Below are positions 47,263 to 56,998 of a stretch of 64,000 nt of DNA, in pieces. Made by a program: the position numbers and the translations under genes. Under the pieces are notes generated by a model. The model was given only the letters and a program-made list of their open reading frames with translations, made no database searches and had not been told where the DNA came from. The stretch is from contig NZ_CP025999.1 in the NCBI RefSeq assembly GCF_003086695.1, positions 2,831,680-2,895,679 of the forward strand, in the 5' to 3' direction. This DNA comes from Stenotrophomonas sp. SAU14A_NAIMI4_8. Its GTDB lineage: Bacteria; Pseudomonadota; Gammaproteobacteria; Xanthomonadales; Xanthomonadaceae. Numbering within the stretch: position 1 is the stretch's first letter; every line of letters starts with the position of its first letter.

Positions 47263-48816
47263 TTACTTGCTGCCGCCGGCCATGGTGGCGGCGGCGTCGA
47301 TCTCGGCCTGGGCGCGGGCGGCGTACAGCGTGCCCGGCGGCGGCTGGCGGCTGAAGAAGGTGTGCACGCCATCCAGCACGGCGCCGGCAACCTTGCGCTG
47401 GTACGCCGGGTCGGTCAGGCGGCGCTCTTCGTCCGGGTTGGAGATGAAGGCCGTTTCCACCAGCATGGCCGGCATGTCCGAGGTACGCAGCACCGCGAAG
47501 TTGGCCCGCTCGATGTTCGGCTTGTGGTTGTTGCCGATCCGCTTCAGGCCGCCCAGCACGTGCCCGGCCGCGTCTTCGGATGCCTTCATGTAGCCACTCT
47601 GGGCCAGGTCCAGCAGCACGTTGGCCAGGGTGCCTTCGGTCTGCTGCAGGCGCACGCCGCCGACAAGGTCGGCCGCGTTTTCCTTGTCTGCCAGCCAGCG
47701 CGCACGCTGCGAGGACGCGCCCTTGGTGGACAGCACGTAGACCGACGAACCGGTGGCCGAGCGGTTCTCCGCCGCGTCGGCGTGAATCGAAATGAAGATG
47801 TCGGCCTTGTTCGCACGCGCCTTCTGCGCACGCATCGGCAGCGGGATGAAGACGTCGCTGTCGCGGGTCAGGAAGGCCTTCAGGCCCGGCGTTGCGTTGA
47901 CCTGGCGCGCCAGTTCACGCGCAACCGCCAGGGTCACGTCCTTTTCGCGCTTGCCGGTCGGGCCGATCGCGCCCGGATCCTGGCCACCGTGCCCCGGGTC
48001 GATCGCCACCACCAGTTGGCGCATACCGGGCTGCATGCGGATACGCGAGGCATCGCTGGGCATGGCCGGGCGCGGCGCCTCGGTGGGAGCTGCAGGCGTC
48101 GGCGCCGGTGCGGCCGGCGTGCTGACCACGGCGCGGGTCGGCTGCCCGGCCAGAATGGCGGCTGGGGAACCGGCAGGCGGTGTACTGGCGGCCACGGTGC
48201 CCGCTGCAGCGACCTGTGCCGGCGTGGTGGTGGGTGCGGGCGCCGGTGCCACCGGAGCCGCCGCACTGGCGCTGGCCTGCTGCTGCACCTGCGCGGTCAG
48301 CAGCGCGGTGGCGCGGGCCGCATCGCCGCGGGTCTGCGCGCTCTGCGCTGCATGCGTGGGCGCCGCCGCCGGGCTGGCAACGGGAGCCTGCGCGGACGGC
48401 GCACTGACAACCGGTGCGGCACCGTCACCCGGCCACTCGATCACCAGCTTGGATTCATTGCCTTCGCGCTGCATCTGCGGGCGGAACGGCGCGACCGATT
48501 CGGCCAGGTCGAAGACCACGCGGAAGGTACCGGGCACCGGCTGGCCGGTACGCACGGCCGTAACCACGCCCTGTGCGGCCGGCATCTTCAGGTTGCGCAC
48601 CGCGCTGGAGTCGGGGAAATCGACCACCAGCCGGTTCGGCGAGGACAGCGACAGGGTCTTGTAGCCGCCACTGCCAACCAGGGCGATCTCGGCACGGGTG
48701 CCGGTCGAACCGGTGTTCAGCACCACCTGGCGAACCTCGCCCGCCCACGCAGCCGCGCTCGTCAGACCCAGTCCGACGGCGGCACAGATGGCGATGAGAC
48801 GGTTCCCCAGGCGCAT
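47263..48816 (-). CDS. amiC: N-acetylmuramoyl-L-alanine amidase with AMIN domain
   Basis: A 517-residue periplasmic amidase splitting daughter-cell peptidoglycan. Signal peptide 1-25; AMIN domain about 27-128; Ala/Pro/Thr-rich linker about 130-262; Amidase_3 domain 268-500 with IDPGHGGQDPGA, ISIHADAA and MLVETAFISN providing zinc ligands. Family members usually have a short linker, so this 130-residue one is long. It takes the amiB place in the tsaE-ami-mutL cluster. Confidence 0.93.
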   Translation of the reverse strand: MRLGNRLIAICAAVGLGLTSAAAWAGEVRQVVLNTGSTGTRAEIALVGSGGYKTLSLSSPNRLVVDFPDSSAVRNLKMPAAQGVVTAVRTGQPVPGTFRVVFDLAESVAPFRPQMQREGNESKLVIEWPGDGAAPVVSAPSAQAPVASPAAAPTHAAQSAQTRGDAARATALLTAQVQQQASASAAAPVAPAPAPTTTPAQVAAAGTVAASTPPAGSPAAILAGQPTRAVVSTPAAPAPTPAAPTEAPRPAMPSDASRIRMQPGMRQLVVAIDPGHGGQDPGAIGPTGKREKDVTLAVARELARQVNATPGLKAFLTRDSDVFIPLPMRAQKARANKADIFISIHADAAENRSATGSSVYVLSTKGASSQRARWLADKENAADLVGGVRLQQTEGTLANVLLDLAQSGYMKASEDAAGHVLGGLKRIGNNHKPNIERANFAVLRTSDMPAMLVETAFISNPDEERRLTDPAYQRKVAGAVLDGVHTFFSRQPPPGTLYAARAQAEIDAAATMAGGSK

Positions 48817-48898
48817 GGCTCAGGATTCAATCACCGCGCTGAACGGAATGCAACACCTTTTTCCTTAATAATCCGTAACCTGCCGATGTTTGTTCTCG

Positions 48899-49381
48899 TC
48901 AGGCGACAGAAATGGCCTGCAAGTCGCCCCCATCGGGAAGCCGATCCAGCCACTCCCGGCCTGCGTCGCTGACGCCGGTGAGACGGACGCGCCGGCCATG
49001 GCCTTCGATTTCCAGCGCCACCACCAGGTCAGTCGGCGGCAGCGCACCAGCGCCGCGCTCGGGCCATTCCACCAGCCACAGCACCGCACTGCCCTCGTCC
49101 AATCCCAGGAAATCCAGCTCGCCGGCCTGGCCGATGCGATACAGGTCCAGGTGCCAGGCCTCGCCACCGCTGGCCAGCGGATAGCGCTCGACCAGGGTGT
49201 AGGTCGGGCTGCGGATGGCCCCCTGCACGCCCAGTGCACGCAGCAGCGCGCGAGCGGTGGTGGATTTGCCCGCCCCCAGGTCGCCACGTAGTTCAACCAC
49301 CGCCTGCGGCGGACGGGTCGCGGCCAGCCACTGGCCCAGCAGGTCGGTGGCCTCGGGATCGGCCAGGAAGAATTCAGTCAT
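48899..49381 (-). CDS. tsaE: tRNA t6A biosynthesis ATPase TsaE
   Basis: A 160-residue P-loop protein of the threonylcarbamoyl-adenosine complex. Walker A is GDLGAGKSTTARALL; SPTYTLVERY, WHLDLYRI and LWLVEWPERG are the family markers. Length is standard. It overlaps nnr by four bases (ATGA). Confidence 0.96.
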   Translation of the reverse strand: MTEFFLADPEATDLLGQWLAATRPPQAVVELRGDLGAGKSTTARALLRALGVQGAIRSPTYTLVERYPLASGGEAWHLDLYRIGQAGELDFLGLDEGSAVLWLVEWPERGAGALPPTDLVVALEIEGHGRRVRLTGVSDAGREWLDRLPDGGDLQAISVA

Positions 49382-50862
49382 CGGGGGTGTTCCGGGTTGG
49401 CCAGCCGCCGCAGGGGCGCCAGCAGATCAGTAGGAAGCAGGCCGCGCGCACCATCGGCCGCCGCGGCATCGCCGGCCAGGGCATGCAGGAGCGCACCGGC
49501 CGCCGCCGCGTCGAAGGCGCACAGCCCCTGCGCGCGCAGGCTGGCAATGATGCCGGTCAGCAGGTCGCCCATGCCACCCACGGCCATGCCGGGGTTGCCC
49601 GCGGCGATCAGGCGCGGCGTCTGCCCCGGCGCAGCAACAATGCTGCCGGCGCCCTTCAGCACCACCACGGCGTGATAACGCTGCGCCAGGGCCTGCGCAC
49701 TGCCGGCACGGTCGACCTGGATGGCCGCGGTAGTGGTCTCCAGCAGGCGGGCTGCCTCGCCGGGGTGCGGGGTCAGGATGGCGTCGGCAATGCTGTGCGG
49801 GTCCTGGGCCAGCAGGTTCAGGGCATCAGCGTCGATCACCAGCGGCTTGCCGCCGGCCGTTACCCGCGCAAACAGCGCGCGCGCCCAGTCGTCCTGGCCC
49901 AGGCCCGGACCGATCGCCACCACGCCGGCCCGGCCCAGCAGCGCCGGCAGCGCGTCACCGTCTTCCAGCGCATGGGCCATGGCTTCGGGCAGGCGGGCCA
50001 GCAACGGGCCCACGTGATCGCGACGGGTGCCGATGCTCAACAAGCCCGCACCCGCGCGCAGGGCGGCTTCGGCGGCCAGGGCGATGGCGCCGCCACTGCC
50101 ATGGTTGCCGCCCACGCACAGGACGTGGCCCGAATCCCCCTTGTGTGTGTTGGCCCGCCGCGGCGGCAGCAGCGCCGCCAGGCGATCAGCCGTCCAACAT
50201 TCAGCGGCCGCTTCCACGCCCTGCCAGGCCGCCTTGGGCAACTGCAGCGCCGCCAGGGCGTGTTCGCCCACATGCTCCAATGCGCTGCCGGTATACAGAC
50301 CGCGGTGCGGCACGATGAACTGCAGCGTCAGCGCGGCATGCACCGCGACACCGGGCACGCTGCCACGGTCGGCGTCCACGCCGCTGGGCACATCCAGTGC
50401 CAGCACCGGTGAGCCCTGCGCGTTCAACGCGTCGATCAGCGCCTTGGCCACGCCTTCCGGCGCACGGTCAAAGCCCAGGCCGAACAGGGCATCGACCCAG
50501 ATATCGGCGTCAGGCAACGTTCCGTTGAACTCGGCCATGGCGCCCCCGACGGACTTGAAATCCGATGCGGCGCGGCGAGCCAGCAGGGTGCCCGGCGGTC
50601 TGCCCGGCTGGGTCAGCACGCTCACCCGGCGCCCGGCCAGCTGCGCATGGCGGGCCAGCACCAAGCCATCGCCGCCATTGTTGCCACTGCCCACCACCAC
50701 GCCCACATGCAGCGCCTGCGGCCAGTGCCGCAACAGGCGCTGCCAGGCGGCCAGCCCGGCCTGGGCCATCAGCTCCCAGCCGCCATCGCCGGCGAGCGCC
50801 GACGCCTGCGCATCGAGCGCACGCGCGGCAGCGGAATCGAACAGATCGGCAAGGTTGGCCAT
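49378..50862 (-). CDS. nnr: Bifunctional NAD(P)H-hydrate repair enzyme
   Basis: A 494-residue two-domain protein: an N-terminal epimerase (about 1-215, VVVGSGNNGGDGLVLARH) and a C-terminal ADP-dependent dehydratase (about 225-490, HKGDSGHVLCVGGNHGSGGA, TPHPGEAARLL, GNPGMAVGGMGDLLTG). It repairs hydrated NADH and NADPH. First gene of the minus-strand nnr-tsaE-amiC-mutL group; divergent from queG with only 23 bp between the start codons. Confidence 0.96.
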   Translation of the reverse strand: MANLADLFDSAAARALDAQASALAGDGGWELMAQAGLAAWQRLLRHWPQALHVGVVVGSGNNGGDGLVLARHAQLAGRRVSVLTQPGRPPGTLLARRAASDFKSVGGAMAEFNGTLPDADIWVDALFGLGFDRAPEGVAKALIDALNAQGSPVLALDVPSGVDADRGSVPGVAVHAALTLQFIVPHRGLYTGSALEHVGEHALAALQLPKAAWQGVEAAAECWTADRLAALLPPRRANTHKGDSGHVLCVGGNHGSGGAIALAAEAALRAGAGLLSIGTRRDHVGPLLARLPEAMAHALEDGDALPALLGRAGVVAIGPGLGQDDWARALFARVTAGGKPLVIDADALNLLAQDPHSIADAILTPHPGEAARLLETTTAAIQVDRAGSAQALAQRYHAVVVLKGAGSIVAAPGQTPRLIAAGNPGMAVGGMGDLLTGIIASLRAQGLCAFDAAAAGALLHALAGDAAAADGARGLLPTDLLAPLRRLANPEHPR

Positions 50863-50870
50863 GCGGAGAT

Positions 50871-50876
50871 TTTATA
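50871..50876 (+). promoter_or_regulatory. -10 box of queG
   Basis: TATACT, one mismatch from consensus, ends only 9 bp before the queG ATG at 50886. The transcript would therefore have almost no leader. No good -35 is seen within the nnr start region. Confidence 0.5.
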
Positions 50877-50885
50877 CTGGTGCGC

Positions 50886-51956
50886 ATGTCCCCTGCCCCT
50901 GCCCCCCTCGATCCGGCCCTGGCCGTGCAGCGCATCCGCGATCTGGCGCGCGCGCACGGCTTCCAGCGCTGCGGCATTGCCGGCATCGAGCTGGGCGAGG
51001 ATGAAGCGCACCTGGCCGATTGGCTGGGCCAGGGCCTGTACGGCACCATGGACTGGATGGCCCGCCACGGCACGCTGCGCGCCCGCCCCGCTGAACTGCT
51101 GCCCGGCACCGTGCGGGTGATTTCGGTGGGCATGGATTACAGCCACAAGGACGACACCGAAGCCTGGGCGACCCTGGCCGACCCCGGCCGCGCCTACGTG
51201 GCGCGCTACGCGCTGGGCCGCGATTACCACAAGCTGATGCGCAACCGGCTGCAGAAGCTGGCCACCCAGATCAACGATGAAGTGGCGCCGCTGGGCTACC
51301 GCGTCTTCGTCGATTCCGCACCGGTGCTGGAACGTGCGCTGGCGCGCAACGCCGGGCTGGGCTGGATCGGCAAGCACACCTGTCTGATCGATCGCCATGG
51401 CGGCTCGTGGTTCTTCATCGGCGAAATCTACATCGACATTCCGCTGCCGATCGACGCAGCGGCCACGGCGCACTGCGGTACCTGCACGCGCTGCATCGAC
51501 GTGTGCCCCACCCAGGCCATCACCGCGCCGCATCGACTGGATGCACGTCGCTGCATTTCCTACCTGACCATCGAGCACGACGGCGCCATTCCCGAAGACA
51601 TGCGGCCGCTGATCGGCAACCGCATCTATGGCTGCGATGACTGCCAGCTGGTCTGCCCCTGGAACAAGTTCGCCAAGCGCACCGACGAAGCCGATTTCCG
51701 CGTGCGCAACAACCTGGATACCGCGCGCCTGGACCAGCTGTTCGCGTGGGACGAAGCGGAGTTCCTGCGCCGTACCGAGGGCAGCCCGATCCGCCGCAGC
51801 GGCCATGAACGCTGGCTGCGCAATATTGCCGTGGCGCTGGGCAATGCGCCGGCATCGGCCGAGGCACTGGCCGCACTGCATACCCGCGCCAACGATCCCT
51901 CGCCCGTGGTGCGCGAGCACGTGCAGTGGGCCCTGGCCCAGCACGGCGCAGCCTGA
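50886..51956 (+). CDS. queG: Epoxyqueuosine reductase QueG
   Basis: A 356-residue cobalamin-dependent iron-sulfur enzyme for the last step of queuosine synthesis in tRNA. Two ferredoxin-like clusters are seen: [12 protein letters not shown] and [21 protein letters not shown] is also typical. A C-terminal HEAT-like segment begins near residue 290. ATG 50886 is fixed by the close divergent gene; the frame continues upstream antisense to nnr but is not used. Confidence 0.95.
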   Translation: MSPAPAPLDPALAVQRIRDLARAHGFQRCGIAGIELGEDEAHLADWLGQGLYGTMDWMARHGTLRARPAELLPGTVRVISVGMDYSHKDDTEAWATLADPGRAYVARYALGRDYHKLMRNRLQKLATQINDEVAPLGYRVFVDSAPVLERALARNAGLGWIGKHTCLIDRHGGSWFFIGEIYIDIPLPIDAAATAHCGTCTRCIDVCPTQAITAPHRLDARRCISYLTIEHDGAIPEDMRPLIGNRIYGCDDCQLVCPWNKFAKRTDEADFRVRNNLDTARLDQLFAWDEAEFLRRTEGSPIRRSGHERWLRNIAVALGNAPASAEALAALHTRANDPSPVVREHVQWALAQHGAA

Positions 51957-52000
51957 CGTGCGATCCTGAGCCCCCGTTCCACCCGCCACGCGCCGCATCC

Positions 52001-53332
52001 ATGCAATCTCGCAACAACGACATCCTCACCCCCAGCCAGCTCAACACGCTGGCCCGCGATCTGCTGGAAGGCAGCTTCCCGGCCATCTGGGTGGAGGCAG
52101 AACTGGGCAGCGTGGCCCGTCCCGCCTCCGGGCACCTGTACTTCACCCTGAAGGATGCACGCGCGCAGCTGCGGGCTGCCATGTTCCGGATGAAGGCGCA
52201 GTACCTGAAGTTCGTGCCACGCGAGGGCATGCGCGTGCTGGTACGCGGCAAGGTGACGCTGTATGACGCGCGCGGTGAGTACCAGATGGTGCTCGACCAT
52301 ATGGAAGAGGCCGGCGAAGGCGCCCTGCGCCGCGCGTTCGAGGAACTGAAGGCACGGCTGCAGGCCGAGGGGCTGTTCGACCCCGCGCGCAAGCGGCCCA
52401 TGCCCGCGCACGTGCAACGCCTGGCGGTGATCACCTCACCCACCGGTGCCGCCGTGCGCGACGTGCTGAGTGTGCTGGCGCGGCGCTTCCCGCTGCTGGA
52501 AGTGGATCTGCTGCCGACCCTGGTACAGGGCGGCAGTGCTGCCGCGCAGATCACCCGGTTGCTGCAGGCCGCCGATGCCAGCGGCCGCTACGATGTGATC
52601 CTGCTGACCCGTGGTGGTGGTTCACTGGAAGACCTGTGGGCCTTCAACGACGAGGCGCTGGCCCGCGCGATCGCTGCCAGCGGCACGCCGGTGGTCTCGG
52701 CCGTCGGCCACGAGACCGACTTCAGCCTCAGCGATTTCGCCGCCGATCTGCGCGCACCCACCCCGTCGGTGGCCGCCGAGCTGCTGGTGCCGGACCAGCG
52801 CGAACTGGCCCTGCGCCTGCGCCGCAGCGCGGCGCGCATGGTGCAGCTGCAGCGGCATACGATGCAGCAGGCGATGCAGCGCGCCGACCGTGCGCTGTTG
52901 CGTCTGAACGCGCAGAGCCCGCAGGCGCGACTGGACCTGCTGCGCCGCCGCCAGGTGGACCTGGGCCGACGCCTGCATGCCGCGTTCAATCAACAGCAGG
53001 AGCGTCGTGCGGCGCGCCTGCGCCATGCCGCGGCCGTGCTGCGCGCGCACCATCCGCAGCGCCAGCTGGACGAGATGCAGCGGCGCCTGCTCGTATTGCG
53101 CGGGCGTCCGCAGGCCGCATTGCAGCGGCTGCTGGAACGCGATGCCCTGCGCCTGCGCGGGCTGGCCCGATCACTTGAGGCGGTCAGTCCGCTGGCCACC
53201 GTGGCGCGTGGCTACAGCATCCTGACCCGTGCTGACGACGGCGCGCTGGTGCGGCAGGTCGACCAGGTGCAGCCGGGCGATGCGCTGCAGGCCCGCGTGG
53301 GCGACGGCGTGATCGACGTACAGGTCAAGTGA
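52001..53332 (+). CDS. xseA: Exodeoxyribonuclease VII large subunit
   Basis: A 443-residue nuclease subunit. The OB-fold domain about 8-105 ([27 protein letters not shown]), the catalytic core about 125-320 ([52 protein letters not shown]), and a coiled-coil tail ending in [13 protein letters not shown] at 52001. xseB is not nearby. The TGA stop is directly followed by the repeat island B module. Confidence 0.96.
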   Translation: MQSRNNDILTPSQLNTLARDLLEGSFPAIWVEAELGSVARPASGHLYFTLKDARAQLRAAMFRMKAQYLKFVPREGMRVLVRGKVTLYDARGEYQMVLDHMEEAGEGALRRAFEELKARLQAEGLFDPARKRPMPAHVQRLAVITSPTGAAVRDVLSVLARRFPLLEVDLLPTLVQGGSAAAQITRLLQAADASGRYDVILLTRGGGSLEDLWAFNDEALARAIAASGTPVVSAVGHETDFSLSDFAADLRAPTPSVAAELLVPDQRELALRLRRSAARMVQLQRHTMQQAMQRADRALLRLNAQSPQARLDLLRRRQVDLGRRLHAAFNQQQERRAARLRHAAAVLRAHHPQRQLDEMQRRLLVLRGRPQAALQRLLERDALRLRGLARSLEAVSPLATVARGYSILTRADDGALVRQVDQVQPGDALQARVGDGVIDVQVK

Positions 53333-53539
53333 GGGGTTGTCCGGCAGGGCTGCGCCCTGCACCCCTGTAGAGTCGAGCCATGCTCGACTGAAGCAACGGC
53401 AACGTCAACGTCAACGTCTAGAGCCTGCATTCCGTGGGATGGCGGGGCGGTGTCGGATTGCGGGGACGCCGCAAGTACGTCCGTGTAGGCTTGGCAGCCG
53501 CATCCATGCGGCTGACACCCCGCAATCCGACACCGCCCC
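53333..53539 (+). repeat. Stop-abutting 3' module B-left (after xseA)
   Basis: It starts on the base after the xseA stop: GGGGTTGTCCG, hairpin GCAGGGC-TGC-GCCCTGC (53344-53360), an inserted GTAG palindrome (53367-53389), four CAACGT/CAACGG hexamers (53394-53417), then a perfect 22-bp inverted repeat (53444-53465 with 53518-53539) around a GTAG palindrome (53485-53514). Same order as the modules after pgaD and proA. Confidence 0.8.
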
Positions 53540-53956
53540 ACCTCTGACAGATTCCCGCGATCTGTCGGAATGGCATGGGGTCGGATCCCGTTGCGTAGCA
53601 ACGGGCTCTGACCCCAGAATTCTTTTGGATATCTGACAGATTCATCCACGCATGGCGTGGATCTACTGTGTCGACCAAGGTCGACACCTACCAGAGCAGA
53701 ACACCGTGTCAAAGGCGGCTGTGGGTAGGTGTCGACCTTGGTCGACACGTCTGTCAGATGTCGAATGATTCATCCACGCATGGCGTGGATCTACTGTGTC
53801 GACCAAGGTCGACACCTACCAGAGCAGAACGCCGTGTCGAAGGCGGCTGTGTGTAGGTGTCGACCTTGGTCGACACGTCTGTCAGATGTCGAATGAATCA
53901 TCCACGCGTGGCGTGGATCTACTGTGTCGACCTTGGTCGACACCTACCAGAGCAGA

Positions 53957-54050
53957 ACACCACCCCGCCATCCCCAGGAAACCCGCCTTTGACGTTGCCG
54001 TTGCCCTGGCTTCCAGCAGGTGCAGGGCTGCAAGCCCTGCCGAACACCCC
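53957..54050 (-). repeat. Stop-abutting 3' module B-right (truncated)
   Basis: Read on the minus strand from the M48 gene TAG: GGGGTGTTCG, hairpin GCAGGGC-TTGCA-GCCCTGC (54022-54040), CAACGG-CAACGT (53990-54004), then GGGGATGGCGGGGTGGTG, which matches the entry to the long foldback of the other modules but stops before any inner stem. Confidence 0.75.
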
Positions 54051-54950
54051 CTACCGGGCCTGCTCGCAGAATTTCTGCCGGTACTCGAGGGCCTTGGGCA
54101 TCAGCGCCTGCAGGTTCTGGATGCGGGTGCCGGGATTGGGATGGGTCGACGAAAACTCCGGCGGCGACTGGCCACCACTGGCCTGCCCCATGCGCTGCCA
54201 CAGCGGAATCGCCTCGCGCGGGTCAAAGCACGCCGCCGCCGCCAGCATCAGCCCCACTTCATCGGCCTGCGTTTCGTGGCTGCGAGCGTACGGCAAGAGA
54301 TAGCCATAGCCCATCGCCGACATCATCATCTGTTGCTGCTGCGCATCCATGCCGCTGGCCGCACCGGCCATCTGCCCGATCTGGGTCAGCTTCTGCTGGG
54401 CCATGCGCTGTGCACCATGGCGCAGCAGCGCATGGGCGATCTCGTGCCCCATCACCACCGCCATGGCATCGGTCGTGCGCGCCACCGGTACCAGCCCGGT
54501 GTACACGGCCATCTTGCCGCCGGGCAGACAGAAGGCGTTGGCCTGGTCACTGGGAATGACGTTCACTTCCCACTCGAAATCGCGGGAGAAGTGCCCCGGC
54601 TGCAACCCGTGTTCCTGCGCCAGCGCGGTTTCCACCACGTCCACCTTGGCGATCAGGCGCTGGGCGATGGCGCGGATATCGCGCGAGATCTGCGCGTTGG
54701 GGTCCAGCGGACGCTCCTGCGCCAGGATCTGCTGGTAGGCCTGCAAGCCCAACGCACGTTCTTCGCTGGCATCCAGGCTGCTGTCGATCAGCACCTTCTC
54801 GCCGGTGTACGGGTCCACGGTGCGGTTGGAAAACCAGTAGTACGCTGCATAGCCGGCAGCCAGCAGCAGTACCCACCAGCGGATGTTGCCGAACAGGCCG
54901 CGCCGTGGCGAGCCCTGTTGCGGCGAGCGGGAGAAGGGATCGTTGCGCAT
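54051..54950 (-). CDS. M48 family membrane metalloprotease
   Basis: A 299-residue protein with one N-terminal membrane helix (about 24-42) and an exported M48 domain. Zinc motif VVMGHEIAHALLRHG; the third ligand is in SHETQADEVGL; NAFCLPGGKMAVYTGL precedes them, as in the BepA/LoiP/YcaL group that acts on outer-membrane or envelope proteins. ATG 54950 omits a charged upstream extension. The TAG stop (CGGTAG) abuts island B. Confidence 0.9.
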   Translation of the reverse strand: MRNDPFSRSPQQGSPRRGLFGNIRWWVLLLAAGYAAYYWFSNRTVDPYTGEKVLIDSSLDASEERALGLQAYQQILAQERPLDPNAQISRDIRAIAQRLIAKVDVVETALAQEHGLQPGHFSRDFEWEVNVIPSDQANAFCLPGGKMAVYTGLVPVARTTDAMAVVMGHEIAHALLRHGAQRMAQQKLTQIGQMAGAASGMDAQQQQMMMSAMGYGYLLPYARSHETQADEVGLMLAAAACFDPREAIPLWQRMGQASGGQSPPEFSSTHPNPGTRIQNLQALMPKALEYRQKFCEQAR

Positions 54951-55036
54951 CGGCAGGTCTTCCGGCGGACCCCGCCGGCCGGCGGGCACGCTGCAATCTT
55001 AGTGCCACGCCGCCTGCGCGGGGTGAAACAGGCGCA

Positions 55037-56914
55037 TCAGATGCCGCGCACCAGGCGGAAGCCGATGCGGGCGTTGGTGGTGTCCGAATCCTGGGATTGC
55101 CGCCACGCCGCACGGGTCTGCTCGGGCGCGTTGGCCCAGTTGCCGCCACGGATCACCCGCGCACGGCAGCCCGGGTTGTACCAAGCCACGCCATCGGACG
55201 GCGCGCGGCGATAGCTGGAATGCCAGCAATCGGCCACCCATTCGCTCAGGTTGCCGCCCATGTCGTGCAGGCCGAAGGCATTGGCCTGGAAGCTACCCAC
55301 CAGCGCCGGCCCCCACCAGCCATCGCCATAGCCCACGAAGGCGTTGTGCCAGTGCCGGCCTGAAGGGGAAACATCCTGGCTGCCGGTGTAGTTGCCACTG
55401 CCGGCAGGCGGCAGCCCAGCATCCCCCCAAGGGTAGCGGCCACTGCCGCCGGCCCGCAGGGCGTACTCGAACTCGGCTTCGCTGGGCAGGCGGTAGGCGC
55501 GGCCGGTCTGCTCGGACAGCCAGCTGGCGTAGTTTTCCGCATCGCGCACGCTCACGTGCATCACCGGCGAATTGCCCATCGCGCGACTGCCATCGTAGTC
55601 CGAGCGCCAGTCCACGCCGCTGCGGCGGATGAAGTTGCCGCTGCGCTCGTCATACACCACCGAGTGGCCGCGACGGGTCGCACGCGGGCGCGCGTTGGTG
55701 GCCTTCACGAAACGCTCGAAATCGGCGACGGTCACTTCAGTGATCGCCATGGCAAAGCCACGTTCAAACCGCACATAGTGTGACGGTCGCTCGGCGTCGC
55801 TGGCGCCCGGCTCGGTGTCACCGGCGCCCATCTGGAAGCCGCCATGCGGCACCACGATCATCTGCGGCCCCCGCCCGCCATCCCGCAGGGGGTCGCTGAA
55901 CACCTGCCCGGGGCGGAAACTGCCGTAGTGGGTGGCCAGGTCGATGCGTTCGCGCAACTGCGCGACCACGGCATCGCCCGGCAAGGCGATGCGCAAGGCC
56001 TCGGCCAGCTTTTCGCGGGCCGGCTTCAGGCCCTGCGGCGTTTCCAGGTCGCGCAGCCCGCCGTCACGCAACTGCACCAGGGTCGCGGCGCGGATCTGCT
56101 CGATGCGCTCGAAGGCATCGGCGATGGTCGGCGACGAATCCCGCACCTTGCTGGCTTCGGCCAGCCAGGCCCCGGCGGAAGCAAAATCACGGCTGCGCGC
56201 GGCGTCTTCGGCACGCCGGATCAGCGCGCTTTCGGCGGCGGCCAGGCCCTGTCGGGCACGGCGGTTGTTGGCATCCAGCGCCAGCGCCTCGCGGAAGGCC
56301 GGAATGGCCCCGTCACCGTCCTCGCCCACCCGGCCGGCGCGCAGATCGTCCTCGCCCGAGCGGTTGTAGGCCACCACACGCTGGGCGGTCTCCACCCGGC
56401 TCTGCAGCGCGCGTACCTTCGGGTCATTGGGTGCCAGGGTCAGCAGCACCAGCGCCTGCCGCCCTGCCTCGGCCAGTGCCTCGCGCTGCTGCAGCGGCCG
56501 CGCCAGCAGGGCGTCGGCCTGCTGCTGCAGGCGCTGCCGAGCACGCTGCAGGCCGGCGCGGGCCGCGCGGTCGTCCGGGGCTTCTTCCTGCACCGCCAGC
56601 CACAGCGGAATGGCCGCCTCGCCGTCCTCGTACAGCCGCCCGTCGCTGAACGCCTGCTCGGCGGCACGGCGCAGCTGCGCCAGCGTTCGCCCCTGCCGAT
56701 CCACCCGTACCGGGGTCCAGCGCTGCACGTCCTCGCTGGCATCCTCGCCGGCAATGGTCACCGTGCCCTTCGCCGCCGCAACAGCCGTGTCGTCCACCTT
56801 GGGCCGCGGCCGTTCCGGTTCGCCGGCCGACGGGCTTGCAGGTGGCGACGGCGTACACGCGGCCAGGGCCAGGCCCAGGGCGGTACACAGCGCAATCGGC
56901 AGGGCAAAACGCAA
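55037..56914 (-). CDS. FGE/SUMF1-domain lipoprotein with helical repeats
   Basis: A 625-residue lipoprotein (lipobox LALAAC near residue 20). Residues about 75-345 are Ala/Arg-rich helical repeats of TPR-like character. The C-terminal third is a formylglycine-generating-enzyme-like domain: IVVPHGGFQMGAGD, ITEVTVADFERFV, YRLPSEAEFEYALRAG, HDMGGNLSEWVADCW and RVIRGGNW. Two Cys (ADCWH, NPGCRAR) lie near the active region, but equivalence with true FGE cysteines is uncertain. No sulfatase gene is nearby, so a binding or modification role is open. Confidence 0.85.
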   Translation of the reverse strand: MRFALPIALCTALGLALAACTPSPPASPSAGEPERPRPKVDDTAVAAAKGTVTIAGEDASEDVQRWTPVRVDRQGRTLAQLRRAAEQAFSDGRLYEDGEAAIPLWLAVQEEAPDDRAARAGLQRARQRLQQQADALLARPLQQREALAEAGRQALVLLTLAPNDPKVRALQSRVETAQRVVAYNRSGEDDLRAGRVGEDGDGAIPAFREALALDANNRRARQGLAAAESALIRRAEDAARSRDFASAGAWLAEASKVRDSSPTIADAFERIEQIRAATLVQLRDGGLRDLETPQGLKPAREKLAEALRIALPGDAVVAQLRERIDLATHYGSFRPGQVFSDPLRDGGRGPQMIVVPHGGFQMGAGDTEPGASDAERPSHYVRFERGFAMAITEVTVADFERFVKATNARPRATRRGHSVVYDERSGNFIRRSGVDWRSDYDGSRAMGNSPVMHVSVRDAENYASWLSEQTGRAYRLPSEAEFEYALRAGGSGRYPWGDAGLPPAGSGNYTGSQDVSPSGRHWHNAFVGYGDGWWGPALVGSFQANAFGLHDMGGNLSEWVADCWHSSYRRAPSDGVAWYNPGCRARVIRGGNWANAPEQTRAAWRQSQDSDTTNARIGFRLVRGI

Positions 56915-56998
56915 ACGGAGGCTCCTTCGGTACGGGTGCGCACCGACGTTAGGCTATTCTCCCCTGCCTGAGCAAACCCGAGTAGCAGGCCCCCACCC

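Larger units (their letters stand above)
53333..54050. repeat. Repeat island B between convergent xseA and M48 gene
   Basis: The 718-bp gap has no credible gene. After the left module come a GGGGTC/GACCCC stem (53577-53615) and then a 128-bp unit in 2.2 tandem copies (53668, 53796, 53924). Each copy holds a GTGTCGACC palindrome ending in CTAC, its inverted partner beginning GTAG, and an ATCCACGC palindrome. The right module occupies 53957-54050. The same palindrome families build island A, 44 kb away. Confidence 0.85.

Noticed and set aside
45358..48972. A 1,204-codon open frame antisense to mutL and amiC
   Set aside because: It mirrors two well-conserved genes, is full of His/Gln/Arg typical of reversed high-GC codons, and has no recognisable domain.
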